A DNA stretch of 64,000 nucleotides from Leptonema illini DSM 21528 (GCF_000243335.1 NZ_JH597773.1:3742115-3806114), one strand, 5' to 3'; counted from the stretch's first letter, positions 39,253 to 48,840 are shown. Notes: generated by a model from the sequence alone, not told the origin. Numbers and translations: made by a program.

Positions 39253-40779
39253 TCAGAGACTGTCAAGAGAGAATCGCACTCTTTCTTGCACGATCTGCCA
39301 TCCGAGCAAAGAAAAGAGCACGTTCAGTTCGAGACCGGCCAGCGAGCCCGTCGCCGCGGCGCGAACGGGCATGAAAAGGCCTTTGCCCTTCTGTCCGCTG
39401 CGTGCGCCCGTCTCTTTGATGGCCTCGCCGAATTCGTCGGGCGTCGCCGGCTTCTTCTCGTCAAGCAGCGCGAGAAAGGCTTCAAGCACGGTCTTCGCCT
39501 CGGGCGTTCCGGCCATGGCCTTCGCGTCGGCGTCCATCTCGACCTTCTCGCGAAAGATCTCTTTCAAATACGGAACGGCGTCTTCAAGCGTATAGATATA
39601 CTCTTTCACCGAGGCAAAGGCGCGACGAACGTTCGCTTCATCGCTTCGGATGAGTGCGGCGACCCGGGCGTCTTTTTCGAGAAAGGGAAGCGCAAGATCC
39701 CAGACCTGATCGGTCGGATAATGACGCAGATACTTCTGATTGAGCCAGTTTAGCTTGCTCTTTCCGTTGATGATCTTGCCCAGCTCTTCACGGCTGAGCT
39801 TCGTCGGATCAAACTCGCTTTCATCGTTCGCCTGAAAGAAGTCGAACATGGCCGGCGACTTCGAACAGCGGGCGACGTCGAACTTTCGCGCAAGCTCGCC
39901 GTCGGGCATGAACTCGACGGCGTCTTCAGGATACCAGCCGAGAAGGGCCATGTAATTGACAAGGCCTTCAGAGAGATATCCGAGTTCTTTGAAGAAAAGT
40001 ACGGACGTGGCGCCTCTTCGCTTCGACAGCTTCTTGCGATCCGTGCCGACGATCTCTGAAATATGTGCGTAGGTGGGTAACGGCAGTCCAAGCGCCTCAT
40101 GGATCAGGATCTGTCGCGGAGTATTGGAAAGATGGCCGACGCCGCGAATGACGTGCGAGATTTTCATCTCATGATCGTCGATGACGACGGCATAGTTATA
40201 CGAGGGAAAGCCGTCGGACTTGACGATGACGAAGTCGCCGATCAGTCGCGCATCAAACTTTACCTTGCCCTGCACGAGGTCGTTAACGGCGATCTCGTTC
40301 GGCTCCACCTTGAAGCGGATGGCATGCGGTTCGCCGGCGTCGATCTTCGCCTTCGCCTCTTCGGCCGTGAGGTTGCGACACTTGCCGTCATAGACGTGCG
40401 GCAATCCAAGCTTGCGCGAGCGCTCCTGCTTCGCTTCCAGCTCTTCGTCGGTGCAGAAGCACGGGTAGGCATTGCCCGCCGCAAGCAGCTTCTCGGTAAA
40501 AGGCCGGTAGTGATCGAGCCTCTCTGACTGACGATAGGGAGCGTAGGGCCCGCCTTCGCGCACGCCTTCGTCGGCCTTGATGCCCAGCCATTCAAGCGAA
40601 TCAAGGATGATCTTTTCGGATTCCGGAGTGGAGCGTTCCTGGTCGGTGTCTTCGACACGGATGACGAAGGAGCCTTTCATCGCCTTCGCGTACAGGTAAT
40701 TGAAAAGCGCGGTGCGAGCTCCTCCGATATGAAGGTATCCGCTCGGGCTCGGTGCGAATCGTGTACGAATCTCAGACAT
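39253..40779 (-). CDS. gltX: Glutamyl-tRNA synthetase
   Basis: A 508-residue class I synthetase that charges tRNA-Glu (and possibly tRNA-Gln, as in many bacteria using the amidotransferase route). RFAPSPSGYLHIGGARTALFNYLYA carries the HIGH motif, and EIVGTDRKKLSKRRGATSVLFF the KMSKS motif. The zinc-site Cys pair may be FCTDEELEAKQERSRKLGLPHVYDGKCRNL. Full length. It stands between the GT-B-like gene (21 bases) and a lipoprotein gene. Confidence 0.97.
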   Translation of the reverse strand: MSEIRTRFAPSPSGYLHIGGARTALFNYLYAKAMKGSFVIRVEDTDQERSTPESEKIILDSLEWLGIKADEGVREGGPYAPYRQSERLDHYRPFTEKLLAAGNAYPCFCTDEELEAKQERSRKLGLPHVYDGKCRNLTAEEAKAKIDAGEPHAIRFKVEPNEIAVNDLVQGKVKFDARLIGDFVIVKSDGFPSYNYAVVIDDHEMKISHVIRGVGHLSNTPRQILIHEALGLPLPTYAHISEIVGTDRKKLSKRRGATSVLFFKELGYLSEGLVNYMALLGWYPEDAVEFMPDGELARKFDVARCSKSPAMFDFFQANDESEFDPTKLSREELGKIINGKSKLNWLNQKYLRHYPTDQVWDLALPFLEKDARVAALIRSDEANVRRAFASVKEYIYTLEDAVPYLKEIFREKVEMDADAKAMAGTPEAKTVLEAFLALLDEKKPATPDEFGEAIKETGARSGQKGKGLFMPVRAAATGSLAGLELNVLFSLLGWQIVQERVRFSLDSL

Positions 40780-40818
40780 CTTTGTTTCCTCGTTTAAAGA
40801 TAAGAATGCTCGGCCGTT

Positions 40819-41244
40819 CTATCGGATCTGCTGGAACTGCTCGCGCAGGCCGTAGTCGTTGATATGGTAGACGACGTCATAGTAGTGGTTCTCTGTTTTC
40901 TGCACGGCGATGATCTGGCCTTTTTTATGGATCAGGTCTTTCAGTCGCTGTACTCCGTACGGGCTGATCGTAATGTAGATGAAAGGCTCTTTCAAAAGAT
41001 AACGCAGAGCAAGAGGCTCGCATTCGTTTCGTGCCATATCAAGCGCCTCGCTGTAGGATCGGGCCGAGACGCGAAAATAGACCTGATAGGTGGAGCTTGA
41101 GATCATTCCGGTGCGTTTATATTCGTCGGGGATGTTGTCGCGCAGCTGTTCCGCCTCGCGACGGTAATCCTCCCCGGTTTTGCAGCCGGGCAGGAACGCA
41201 CTCAGGAGTAGAGCGAGAAGGATTGAATGAATCGTTCGGCCCAT
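40819..41244 (-). CDS. Lipoprotein of unknown function
   Basis: A 141-residue protein with a lipoprotein signal (MGRTIHSILLALLLSAFLPGC, Cys21). The mature part has TYQVYFRVSARSYSEALDMARNECEPLALRYLLKEPFIYITISPYG, which recalls spirochaete lipoproteins with a LPP20-like helix-strand unit, but I cannot name a family. Its signal-peptide region overlaps the end of lipB by 43 bases, which is long for this genome. It is convergent with nothing and followed by gltX, so the three genes may be one operon. Confidence 0.72.
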   Translation of the reverse strand: MGRTIHSILLALLLSAFLPGCKTGEDYRREAEQLRDNIPDEYKRTGMISSSTYQVYFRVSARSYSEALDMARNECEPLALRYLLKEPFIYITISPYGVQRLKDLIHKKGQIIAVQKTENHYYDVVYHINDYGLREQFQQIR

Positions 41245-41876
41245 ATCCGACAGAATTCCTTTTTTTTCGCATCGGTCTCGGGGTCATGCTTCTTTTCTGC
41301 CTGGCCTGTCAGCTGTAGCACGGACTGCATACGTAATCCCGGATACCCGCACGGATGGATGAACGAAAACGTCTGTAGCTCATTGCTGTAGTTGACGGCG
41401 ACGCCCGATGAACTGAAGCCCGAGCGGATCTCAAGGCCCGACGAGACCACCTTCTCGCCGGCGTCGGTGTACAGTCCGGGCGCCTTCGCATCGGGACGTA
41501 GCTTCAGTCCGAAAACGGAATCAAGGCTCTCTGATGTGATGTCGAGCATCGCTTTTACGAAATCCGACAGGGGGATCTTGCGAGAGCGCAGGTCGATATG
41601 CGGATAAATGACGATCTGTCCCGGCTCATGCGCCGTTGCGTCGCCGCCACGCTTCACCGGAACGATATCGACGGCGTTGCGGGCAAAGTCCTCGGCGCTG
41701 AGAAGAAGCGAACTGGCCTGCGTCTGTACGCCCATCGTGACGACCGGATAATGCTGACAGAAAACAAGGTTCTCTCGACGGCTGCGACGCAGCAGCTCTG
41801 TATAACGCACATAGCGCCCGTAACGCATGGGCTTTTCGAGATACAGAATAGAAATAGGCTGCCTGTTCATAATCAT
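41202..41876 (-). CDS. lipB: Octanoyltransferase (lipoate biosynthesis)
   Basis: A 224-residue enzyme that moves octanoyl groups from acyl carrier protein to lipoyl domains. VPVKRGGDATAHEPGQIVIYPHIDL is the substrate loop with the conserved His, KAPGLYTDAGEKVVSSGLEIRSGFSSSGVAVNYS carries the catalytic Lys, and IHPCGYPGLRMQSVLQL the acyl-Cys. RGGDATAHEPGQ departs from the usual RGGQVTYHGPGQ, but the key residues stay. lipA is not in the window. Confidence 0.9.
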   Translation of the reverse strand: MIMNRQPISILYLEKPMRYGRYVRYTELLRRSRRENLVFCQHYPVVTMGVQTQASSLLLSAEDFARNAVDIVPVKRGGDATAHEPGQIVIYPHIDLRSRKIPLSDFVKAMLDITSESLDSVFGLKLRPDAKAPGLYTDAGEKVVSSGLEIRSGFSSSGVAVNYSNELQTFSFIHPCGYPGLRMQSVLQLTGQAEKKHDPETDAKKKEFCRIWAERFIQSFSLYS

Positions 41877-41945
41877 AGCAAGGGGATGTGTCGGTTTCTT
41901 CAGAATTGCAACAGGGCTGCCTGTAGCGGCGTTCCTTTATACTAT

Positions 41946-42617
41946 TTATACTAAAGGAACGAAACGAACGGGGATGACGACTCTTTTTGTAAATTCCGTT
42001 TCGGATTGCTTTGTGATGATGACAAGATCGGCCGCTTCTCGTCCAAGCGGAAGCACCATCCACCCGCCTGTGCGCAGCTGCGACTTCCAGGCCTCGGGCA
42101 CCGTGTCTGCCGTCGCCGCACAGAGGATGCGATCAAAAGGAGCGGCCTCGGGCACTCCGTCACGGCCGTTGCGCAGATACAGATGAATACGCTTGATTGC
42201 CGGATCGGTGAACTCTGCCATCCGCTTTTTTGTGCCCTCATACAGCTCGGGAACGATCTCCACCGAATGCACCTCAGAGCAAAGGCAGGCAAGGATAGCT
42301 GACTGATACCCGCAGCCTGTGCCGATTTCGAGTACCTTCTCGTCGCCGGTCAGTCGCAGCAGATGCGTCATCAGGGCGACGATATACGGTTGCGAGATCG
42401 TTTGCCCTTCGCCGATGGGAAGCGGTCCATCGTCACAGGCGCGATGCTGCAAGGATGCGGGCACAAACAAGTGCCTCGGGAATCGATGAAAGGCCGCTTC
42501 CAGAGCAGGATCATGGATGTCCCGACTCCGGATCTGTGTGCGGAGCATCTCTTCGATCTCATCCCCGTGAGCGTCCTGAGCGTCGTGGCCCTCACCCTTT
42601 TTGCTTCCCGGTGCCAT
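41946..42617 (-). CDS. pcm: Protein-L-isoaspartate O-methyltransferase
   Basis: A repair enzyme of about 223 residues that methylates isoaspartyl residues in aged proteins using AdoMet. Sequence runs through FPRHLFVPASLQHRACDDGPLPIGEGQTISQPYIVALMTHLLRLTGDEKVLEIGTGCGYQSAILA (motif I GTGCGYQ), then LRNGRDGVPEAAPFDRILCAATADTVPEAW. Family similarity starts at about residue 25; starts at 42653 (TTG), 42617 (ATG) and 42548 (ATG) are all possible. Cyanophycin contains beta-linked Asp, but no direct link to this gene is implied. Divergent from the ABC1 kinase gene. Confidence 0.9.
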   Translation of the reverse strand: MAPGSKKGEGHDAQDAHGDEIEEMLRTQIRSRDIHDPALEAAFHRFPRHLFVPASLQHRACDDGPLPIGEGQTISQPYIVALMTHLLRLTGDEKVLEIGTGCGYQSAILACLCSEVHSVEIVPELYEGTKKRMAEFTDPAIKRIHLYLRNGRDGVPEAAPFDRILCAATADTVPEAWKSQLRTGGWMVLPLGREAADLVIITKQSETEFTKRVVIPVRFVPLV

Positions 42618-42665
42618 CCCGTTATAGCTTGCACGCACCGTGGCAAAAGTCAAATCGTAACTGTA

Positions 42666-43979
42666 ATGGAAGAAGAGAATCTGATCACGGGCGCTCTGTC
42701 ACGCCTCTTCAAGATCGGTGAAACGGCCGGTCGGATGGGCCTGTCACTGATGCAGCGCAAGGTGCTTGAGGCGCTGAACCGGCCCGGGGCGTCTGGCGCC
42801 GGACTCGATCAGGTCATGCGTGCGGTGGAGACGCTTTCGAGGTTGAAGGGCGCTCCGATGAAGATCGGTCAGATGCTCAGTCTTCATGAAGATCTGCTTC
42901 CTCCTGAGATCATCTCGATCTTCAAGCTCTTACAGAATGAGGCGAAGGCCGCTCCGTTCTCGCAGATGAAGCGTGTGCTCGAAGAGGATCTCGGCGACCG
43001 TCTGGGCGGTATCACGTCGATCGAAGAGCGTCCCTTTGCCGCCGCCTCGATCGGACAGGTGCATCGCGCCGTTACAGAGGACGGTCGTGACATTGTTTTC
43101 AAGATCCAGTATCCCGATATACGGGGAGCCATCGACTCTGACCTGAAGTCGTTGCGCGTCGTCTTTTCGTCGCTCTTTCAGGTTCTCGATCTGCCCTTTG
43201 ATACGGTCTGGCCCGAGCTTGTGTCACGATTACACGAAGAGCTCGATTACGAAGAAGAGCTGCGGCATCTGAATCGTTACAGAGAGCAGCTGCATATTGA
43301 AGGTCTTGTTGTGCCCGAGCCCATTCCCGAGTTCAGTGCTCTGCGTGTGCTGGCCATGCGCCGCGAAGAGGCGATGTCGCTTGACCGGGCCCTGTCTTTC
43401 GCCGCTTCTCTGCCGGCCGATGAAGCGGATCGTCTTAAAGACCGATGGTCGATGACGCTTCTGCATCTGATCGTCGACGGACTGTTTCATCTACGTTTCT
43501 TGCATGCCGATCCAAATGCGGCTAACTTTGGCTTTCGCGAAAACGGCGACGTGGTTCTCTACGATCTCGGATGCATGAAGGTCGTACCCGAGCCGATCTC
43601 GAAGGCCTACGCAGCCGTGGCGCGCAGTGTTCTGGTTAACGATGAGCAGGCGATTCCCGGCCTCCTGAAAGAGGCCGGCATCCATCGCATAAACGGCGAT
43701 CCGCTTTCGCTGGATCTGCTCGGGCCTCATATCAGCCTCATCACCGATGTTTTTCCCGATAAGGAAACTGCCTTCGGCTCTGATCCTCTTGTATATGCGA
43801 AGATCATCGAGCTGGGCCGCGAGTCATGGACGGAGTCGCGAAACATCGCCTTCCCGGGCGACATCCTCTTTATTCATCGTACGCTGGGCGGTCATTTCGG
43901 GAATCTGCGTCGTCTTGCTGCAAGGCGTAACTGGCGTCAGGCCTTTCTCGAATTGCTTGACGCAGTTCAGGCCGAATGA
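42666..43979 (+). CDS. ABC1/UbiB-family atypical kinase
   Basis: A 437-residue protein kinase-like protein. The KxGQ signature (LKGAPMKIGQMLSLHEDLLPPE), the AAAS loop (FAAASIGQVHRA), the ATP-binding Lys in IVFKIQYP, and the catalytic HADPNAANF with DLG in VVLYDLGCMK are all present. Members aid quinone synthesis or membrane lipid homeostasis by binding ATP; true protein kinase activity is doubtful. Start 42666 is where similarity begins; upstream frame overlaps pcm in the opposite direction. The last codons lie in a tandem duplication GCCGAATGAT x2. Confidence 0.92.
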   Translation: MEEENLITGALSRLFKIGETAGRMGLSLMQRKVLEALNRPGASGAGLDQVMRAVETLSRLKGAPMKIGQMLSLHEDLLPPEIISIFKLLQNEAKAAPFSQMKRVLEEDLGDRLGGITSIEERPFAAASIGQVHRAVTEDGRDIVFKIQYPDIRGAIDSDLKSLRVVFSSLFQVLDLPFDTVWPELVSRLHEELDYEEELRHLNRYREQLHIEGLVVPEPIPEFSALRVLAMRREEAMSLDRALSFAASLPADEADRLKDRWSMTLLHLIVDGLFHLRFLHADPNAANFGFRENGDVVLYDLGCMKVVPEPISKAYAAVARSVLVNDEQAIPGLLKEAGIHRINGDPLSLDLLGPHISLITDVFPDKETAFGSDPLVYAKIIELGRESWTESRNIAFPGDILFIHRTLGGHFGNLRRLAARRNWRQAFLELLDAVQAE

Positions 43980-44061
43980 TGCCGAATGATGCAGGATGGT
44001 CGCTGCCGTTCTTTATCGTGCGTTACCATTCACTACCGTACGGGGCCGGACCTGCCTCCGC

Positions 44062-44469
44062 CTACAGATCGAATTCCAGAGCCGCTTCAGGTTGAAAGAG
44101 GATCTCGTCGACGACGAAGTAGCGCGTTCCGGCCGGAACCTTCCATTCGATCACGTTACCCGTTTTCTGTCCGAGCACGGCCGTTCCGATAGGGGATAGT
44201 ACTGAAAGCTTTCCCGAAAGAAAGTCCGCCTCATCGGGATATACAAGCGTGTATTCAAAGCTCTGCGGATTGCCGAGGTCTTTGAGACGAAATCTTGATC
44301 TCATGGTGACGACGTCGGGCGGGATCTTCGCCTGCTTCACGCGACGGGCTCGCGTCAATTCAAGACGCAGCAGATGTAGATTCTCAGCTTCGCGCGGGGT
44401 GTGTTTTTCAGCGATGCATTCGTTGATGCGACGATAGTCGATATCGGTTATATAGATTTCAGCGGGCAT
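44062..44469 (-). CDS. Rnk/GreA-type transcription factor
   Basis: A 135-residue protein with a short N-terminal coil (residues 10-50) and a GreA/GreB-like C-terminal domain: VVTMRSRFRLKDLGNPQSFEYTLVYPDEADFLSGKLSVLSPIGTAVLGQKTGNVIEWKVPAGTRYFVV. This is the layout of Rnk (regulator of nucleoside diphosphate kinase), which binds RNA polymerase but lacks the long Gre coiled coil that triggers transcript cleavage. Ends close to the ABC1 kinase gene, convergent with it. Confidence 0.9.
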   Translation of the reverse strand: MPAEIYITDIDYRRINECIAEKHTPREAENLHLLRLELTRARRVKQAKIPPDVVTMRSRFRLKDLGNPQSFEYTLVYPDEADFLSGKLSVLSPIGTAVLGQKTGNVIEWKVPAGTRYFVVDEILFQPEAALEFDL

Positions 44470-44614
44470 GTTTGTGACCTCAAAGTGTATCGGATTGCTT
44501 TAGAGAGTGACCCTTTTGCGTTTTCAACAGACACAGGAAAAGATGGCGGATCTGCTGGTATGCTACGAACAGTGTTTGTGCGCAGATCCGCCAGGAGAGA
44601 ACCAGGAGTCGGTT

Positions 44615-45433
44615 CTACGATATCAGGTTTGCAATGGGCTGTCGTCTTGCTTTATAAAGCGAGATGAATGAAGGCTGTATAAGAGACGGGGCCGGCGTGG
44701 ACTGTGTCGCTACCTGTCGGAAGCGAAGCGGTGTCGTGCCCGTGATCTGTCGAAAGGCCGTATGAAATGCGCCTTTGGAGCGAAAGCCCGCCTCATAACA
44801 GATTTCAATGAGAGAAAGCTCGCCTCTCTCACGCAAGAGACGACACGCCTCGGCGACGCGATAGCGGTTCACAAGTTCGGTATAAGAAAGGCCCAGGCGG
44901 CGATTCAGGAACTCCGACATCTGATGCGTTGAAAGTCGCAGACGTCGCGCAAGTTCTTCGAGCGAAAGATCTTCATCAAGGTGTACGCGTTCCTGCTCGA
45001 AGAGCGCCTGCAGGGATTTCAGAATATGGTGATCGTCGACCCTTGAAAGATGAGTCTGCGTTTTCTGTTTATCGGACCAGGAGAGATCAACGATGAATCC
45101 TCCGACGACGATGGCGTCGCCGCTTCGTTCGCGAACACGTCCGCGCAAAAGGATCGTATGGAAGCGATGATCGGCTGACAATCGCAGTCGCAGGCTCATG
45201 ATATCCTCTTCGAGAAGCAGGGCGGCCTCGGCGCGTTCAAGCCGCCGTCGATCGGCTGCATGAATCCGCTCGGTAAAGGCGCGCCCATCCGTCAGGACTT
45301 CGTCGGAACGAAGCTGCAGGATGAGAGCGGCGTCACTCCACTGTAGGAAACGACGCTGACCCTCACGATTAAGATGGTATTCAAAAGTGGCGCAGCCGAG
45401 AAGATCGGCTGCGTCTGTTCTTTCCGTTATCAT
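44615..45433 (-). CDS. AraC family regulator with PAS-like sensor
   Basis: A 272-residue regulator. The N-terminal half (FEYHLNREGQRRFLQWSDAALILQLRSDEVL...HRFHTILLRGRVRERSGDAIVVGGFIVDLSW) looks like a PAS/PAC fold; the C-terminal half has the AraC double helix-turn-helix (LSLEELARRLRLSTHQMSEFLNRRLGLSYTELVNRYRVAEACRLL, LSLIEICYEAGFRSKGAFHTAFRQITGTTPLRFR). Start 45433 is set by AGGAGA; a longer frame begins 45 bases earlier without one. Target genes are unknown. Confidence 0.88.
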   Translation of the reverse strand: MITERTDAADLLGCATFEYHLNREGQRRFLQWSDAALILQLRSDEVLTDGRAFTERIHAADRRRLERAEAALLLEEDIMSLRLRLSADHRFHTILLRGRVRERSGDAIVVGGFIVDLSWSDKQKTQTHLSRVDDHHILKSLQALFEQERVHLDEDLSLEELARRLRLSTHQMSEFLNRRLGLSYTELVNRYRVAEACRLLRERGELSLIEICYEAGFRSKGAFHTAFRQITGTTPLRFRQVATQSTPAPSLIQPSFISLYKARRQPIANLIS

Positions 45434-45642
45434 GGCATTCTCCTGAGCACACGCATAGCGCGCAAAAAGCGCCGACACAATGCGACGCCTGTTTCAGTAT
45501 GCCCCGGAATCCCCTTTCTGTCGTCCTCTTTTATAAAGAATGACCGAATAAAGAAGGAATGGTGTAGATTCAGGCGGCCGGGGCAGGGGAGTCATTTGAT
45601 TAAAGGGTGACAGAATTACCGCCTCACGTTATTTTCCTGCCC

Positions 45643-46551
45643 ATGTTCTCTTTCCGTCCCTTGCTGCGATCTCTGGTGGGTTCAGGTCTTCTGTTCGGCC
45701 TCCTGCCTTCCTTTTTCGCCCTCTTTCTCGCAGTCACCTGCTCGAAATCCGTCGAAGGTTTTTCGGCCGAAACAAACGAACGCCTGCAGGAGTTTTTCGA
45801 GCGTCATCGCCATACACAGAGCCGGAAGGTCGCCGTCTTTGACGGTGACGGCACCGTATTCGGTCAGGTACCTCATTACCTGGCCGATGAATGTCTGTTT
45901 CAATATGCGAAACAGCATCCTGATCGCCGGCCTGAAATCATCGAACGCATGAAAGGCCTCTCTAACGTCAGCATCCCCTATGTGCAGATGCGCGTGCACT
46001 ACTTCGCCGGTCAAACTCCCGAGTTCTTGCGAGAGCTCGGTCAGGAATGTTACGAGCGTGACTATCGCGGTCGGGAGTATCCGCAGATGAAGCGGTTGAT
46101 CTCTCTTCTGCAAGATGAAGGTTTCGAGGTGTGGATCGTTACAGCCTCGCCGGAGGTTCTCTATCAGGGATTTCTCAGTGAGGCGCTGGGCATCCCCCTT
46201 ACAAACGTAGTCGGAGTGAAATCCATTGTGCGCGAAGGATGCATGAGCGAAGAGATCGTTCAACCTGTGCCGCAGGATGAAGGGAAACTCGAGGCCATCG
46301 CAACGTTTGTGCAGGCACGACCGTTGCTGGTGGGTGGGAATTCGCGCGGCGATCGCGAGATGATAGGCTTTGCATCCGATCTGCATCTCATTATTAATCC
46401 CGATGAGCACGTGGAGGCAGGCGAAACGGAAAGCGTGGCCAGCGTTGCCCGGCAAAGCGGATGGCTGGTGGAGCGTATCGAGGATCGTCCTGCGCCTGGC
46501 TTTCCTGCCGTCTCCCGTGAATACGGCATCCGGCAGAATAAAGAACACTGA
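45643..46551 (+). CDS. Exported HAD-family phosphatase
   Basis: A 302-residue protein of the haloacid-dehalogenase superfamily. Motif I is KVAVFDGDGTVFG, motif II WIVTASPEVLY, and motif IV VGGNSRGDREMI; it resembles SerB-like phosphatases that hydrolyse small phosphate esters. An N-terminal hydrophobic stretch (LVGSGLLFGLLPSFFALFLAVTC) points to export, perhaps as a lipoprotein at that Cys. GTG 45607 is a longer in-frame start. The IS element begins about 80 bases downstream. Confidence 0.85.
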   Translation: MFSFRPLLRSLVGSGLLFGLLPSFFALFLAVTCSKSVEGFSAETNERLQEFFERHRHTQSRKVAVFDGDGTVFGQVPHYLADECLFQYAKQHPDRRPEIIERMKGLSNVSIPYVQMRVHYFAGQTPEFLRELGQECYERDYRGREYPQMKRLISLLQDEGFEVWIVTASPEVLYQGFLSEALGIPLTNVVGVKSIVREGCMSEEIVQPVPQDEGKLEAIATFVQARPLLVGGNSRGDREMIGFASDLHLIINPDEHVEAGETESVASVARQSGWLVERIEDRPAPGFPAVSREYGIRQNKEH

Positions 46552-46627
46552 GACGTTCTTACGGTGGGGCGCGAGGAGGCGACAGCTCTGTGTCAGCAAT
46601 GGGAGGCGTGGGTAGTTTTAGCGTCAG

Positions 46628-46631
46628 GTGT
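46628..46631 (+). repeat. Target-site duplication of the IS (left)
   Basis: GTGT immediately before the left inverted repeat; the same four bases follow the right inverted repeat at 48344-48347. Confidence 0.65.
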
Positions 46632-48343
46632 GAGTCTGTCGAAAAACCTGAATCAATTCTGAATTCCCCTGGAAATTACCGGCCGGGTAGATTATCGGGG
46701 AGCATGGCACGCTACAAACAGCCTGACTCTGATCAGAGCCAGATCGTTATCTTGAATTTCTCGGAGTTGTTTCCGGAGGATCATCCCATCTCCCGCCTGC
46801 TTGAGACGGTCCGGCGGCTAGATCTCAGCCGCTTTGATGCGAGTTACAGGAATGATTCGAAGCAGGGAGGTCGCCCGGCCATGCCGCCCGACCGAGTTCT
46901 GGCTATCATCATCTATTCATTGTTGTATGGAAACCTTTCCATGCGAGCCCTTGAGCGAGATCTCGGACAGCGTGCAGATTTGATGTATCTGTCCGGTGGG
47001 ATGGAGATGGATCATTCAACCCTCGGAAAGTTCCGGCTGAGGCATGCGGCAGCAATTCAGGAATTGTTCACGCAGACAGTGTTCCTCGGTATCGAATCGG
47101 GATTCATCGATCTGGATACCGTCAGCATTGACAGCACAAAGATCAAGGCCAGTGCAAACAGACGGGATATAGGCACTCGCGAGGAACTTGAAAGGCGTTA
47201 CGAGCATCTTGAATCTGTCTGTAAGAAACGCTACGATGAATGGGAGGCATCACAGAACGATGCAGAACAGGAATTACTGGCAAAGAAAATCCAACAACTG
47301 GAGATCCAGAAAGAGAAGCTGTCTCTGGGGCTGGAGTTCTTGAAATCCAGACCTGACCGAAAGCGAGTTCATCTTACAGATCCAGATGCAGACTGGCACA
47401 AAGACGGATCCAACAGCTTCATCGTGGGTTATTCGACCCAGAATGCAGTGGATTTCCAGAGTGGCATGATTGTTTATCAGGAAATTGTTACGGGACAGAG
47501 CGACAGTACATTCACCAGTTCGCTTGTGAACAGAGTTGAGGGCGTAAAGGCGGAGTTCCTTCCCAAAAAAACAGACGAAATCAAATACGTTCTCGATTGT
47601 GGATATGCGAGCGAGAATATTCTCAAAGAGCTTACAGGGCATGACCTCTATATGCCAGACCGGGAACTGGCACACAAGAAGACCGGCGGTAAGATCAAGC
47701 CGGAGGAAAGAAATGAGGCTGCCGCTGAACCGCCTCTGATTGAGAGCAGCCATGCCTTGTTGCAATTCCACTACGACCGAGACAACGATTGCCTTCAGTG
47801 TCCGGCCGGCGAAATCCTCACCTTCCAGCGCGAGAGAAATCTACAGGGAGTCCTCTACCGGCACTATCGACGTTATGGCTGTTCCCGGGGCTCTATGAAA
47901 GAGCAATGTATTGGCCCGGAAGGCAAGCGCAAAGAGCTCTGGATTCAGACCAAACATATTCCCGATTTACAAGTCCGTAGTTTACCTCCCATCATGGAAG
48001 CAAAAAAAAGAAACGGGGATGCGGTCTATTTCCAATCCCCTTACCCTTCTCATGAGAGAGAAGCTGGCAACTCCAGATGGGAAGAAAACCTATGCTCGCC
48101 GATTTCCATCTGTCGAGGGCGTCTTTGGTGTGATGAAAAGTGCTCGTAATGGCTGGCAGTTCTTGCGGCGAACAAGAGAAAGGGTTCAAGTTGAATGGTC
48201 TGAGCGGTGCATTGCCCATAACCTTGCCCGAATGATCGGGTTTGTCCGGGTAAATCCGATTGCGGCTGACAATATCTGAGCAAGAGCCCGGTCGGGCGAC
48301 CGGGAGCTCACGCGCTTAACGAGATAGGTTTTTCGACAGACTC
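46632..48343 (+). mobile_element. IS1182-like insertion sequence
   Basis: An element of 1712 bp with perfect 18-bp terminal inverted repeats: GAGTCTGTCGAAAAACCT at 46632-46649 and its complement at 48326-48343. It is flanked by a 4-bp direct repeat, GTGT. One transposase gene fills it, broken by a frameshift near an A-run. A hairpin CCCGGTC-GGGC-GACCGGG follows the transposase stop. It inserted beside the 3' end of DUF1564 copy 2. Confidence 0.9.
46704..48279 (+). pseudogene. IS1182-family transposase, frameshifted
   Basis: The frame starting at MARYKQPDSDQSQIVIL (ATG 46704, GGGGAG upstream) encodes the DDE transposase N-terminal and core: GRPAMPPDRVLAIIIYSLLYGNLSMRALERD, DTVSIDSTKIKASAN (first catalytic Asp), and VLDCGYASENIL (second Asp). 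Just after LPPIMEA comes a run of eight A (48002-48009). The frame with the expected end, MREKLATPDGKKTYARRFPSVEGVFGVMK (catalytic Glu) to MIGFVRVN, lies +1 from the first. One A fewer would join them. It may be a disabled gene, a sequencing error or a slippage site. Confidence 0.85.
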
Positions 48344-48357
48344 GTGTAGGGTGGGTG

Positions 48358-48840
48358 CTATGTTTGTAGGATTCTCGTGAGTTCTCTCGTGACTGCATCG
48401 ACCGAAATGGAACAAATCACTACAGGATTCCAGTGCCCCCTCACCCAAGCTGGTGAAGTTCCTCCATCTTCAAGGGACACCACCCCCAATGCGATTAGCA
48501 TAAGGTAGACGAAGATGTAGCAGCGAGAGTATCCAGTCGCATTCGAAATCGCCGCCAGCCGCCCCCAATCCCGGTCATCCGGGTAAAAATTCACCCGCAC
48601 CAGGCCCTGCCCTTCGTCCTGATACTGCTTCTTCCACTTTCCCGTTGTCTCCAGGAAGCTCAGTTTGTATTCCAGCTGCGGGTCATTCATTAGCCCGCTC
48701 AGATAGGAGGCAAGAGCCCAATGCCCTATTTTGATGTAAGGACTCCGCCAGAAGAACCGCCTGAATAGAGTTTCCGGAATAAGCAACGTGGATCGCGATC
48801 GGTAATAGGGCTCCCGATCCATTCGAGTTTGTTCGTTCAT
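48358..48840 (-). CDS. DUF1564 family protein (copy 2)
   Basis: A 160-residue protein nearly identical in plan to the one at 31312-31794, with VNFYPDDRDWGRLAAISNATGYSRCYIFVYLMLIALGV kept. Differences cluster in residues 41-60 and 125-135. The IS1182-like element ends 15 bases beyond the stop codon. The upstream regions of the two copies do not match, so this looks like an older duplication rather than a recent copy carried by the element. Confidence 0.82.
   Translation of the reverse strand: MNEQTRMDREPYYRSRSTLLIPETLFRRFFWRSPYIKIGHWALASYLSGLMNDPQLEYKLSFLETTGKWKKQYQDEGQGLVRVNFYPDDRDWGRLAAISNATGYSRCYIFVYLMLIALGVVSLEDGGTSPAWVRGHWNPVVICSISVDAVTRELTRILQT

Noticed and set aside
43971-43990. Tandem GCCGAATGAT duplication at the end of the ABC1 kinase gene
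   Set aside because: Two copies of ten bases only; probably a small slippage event without function.
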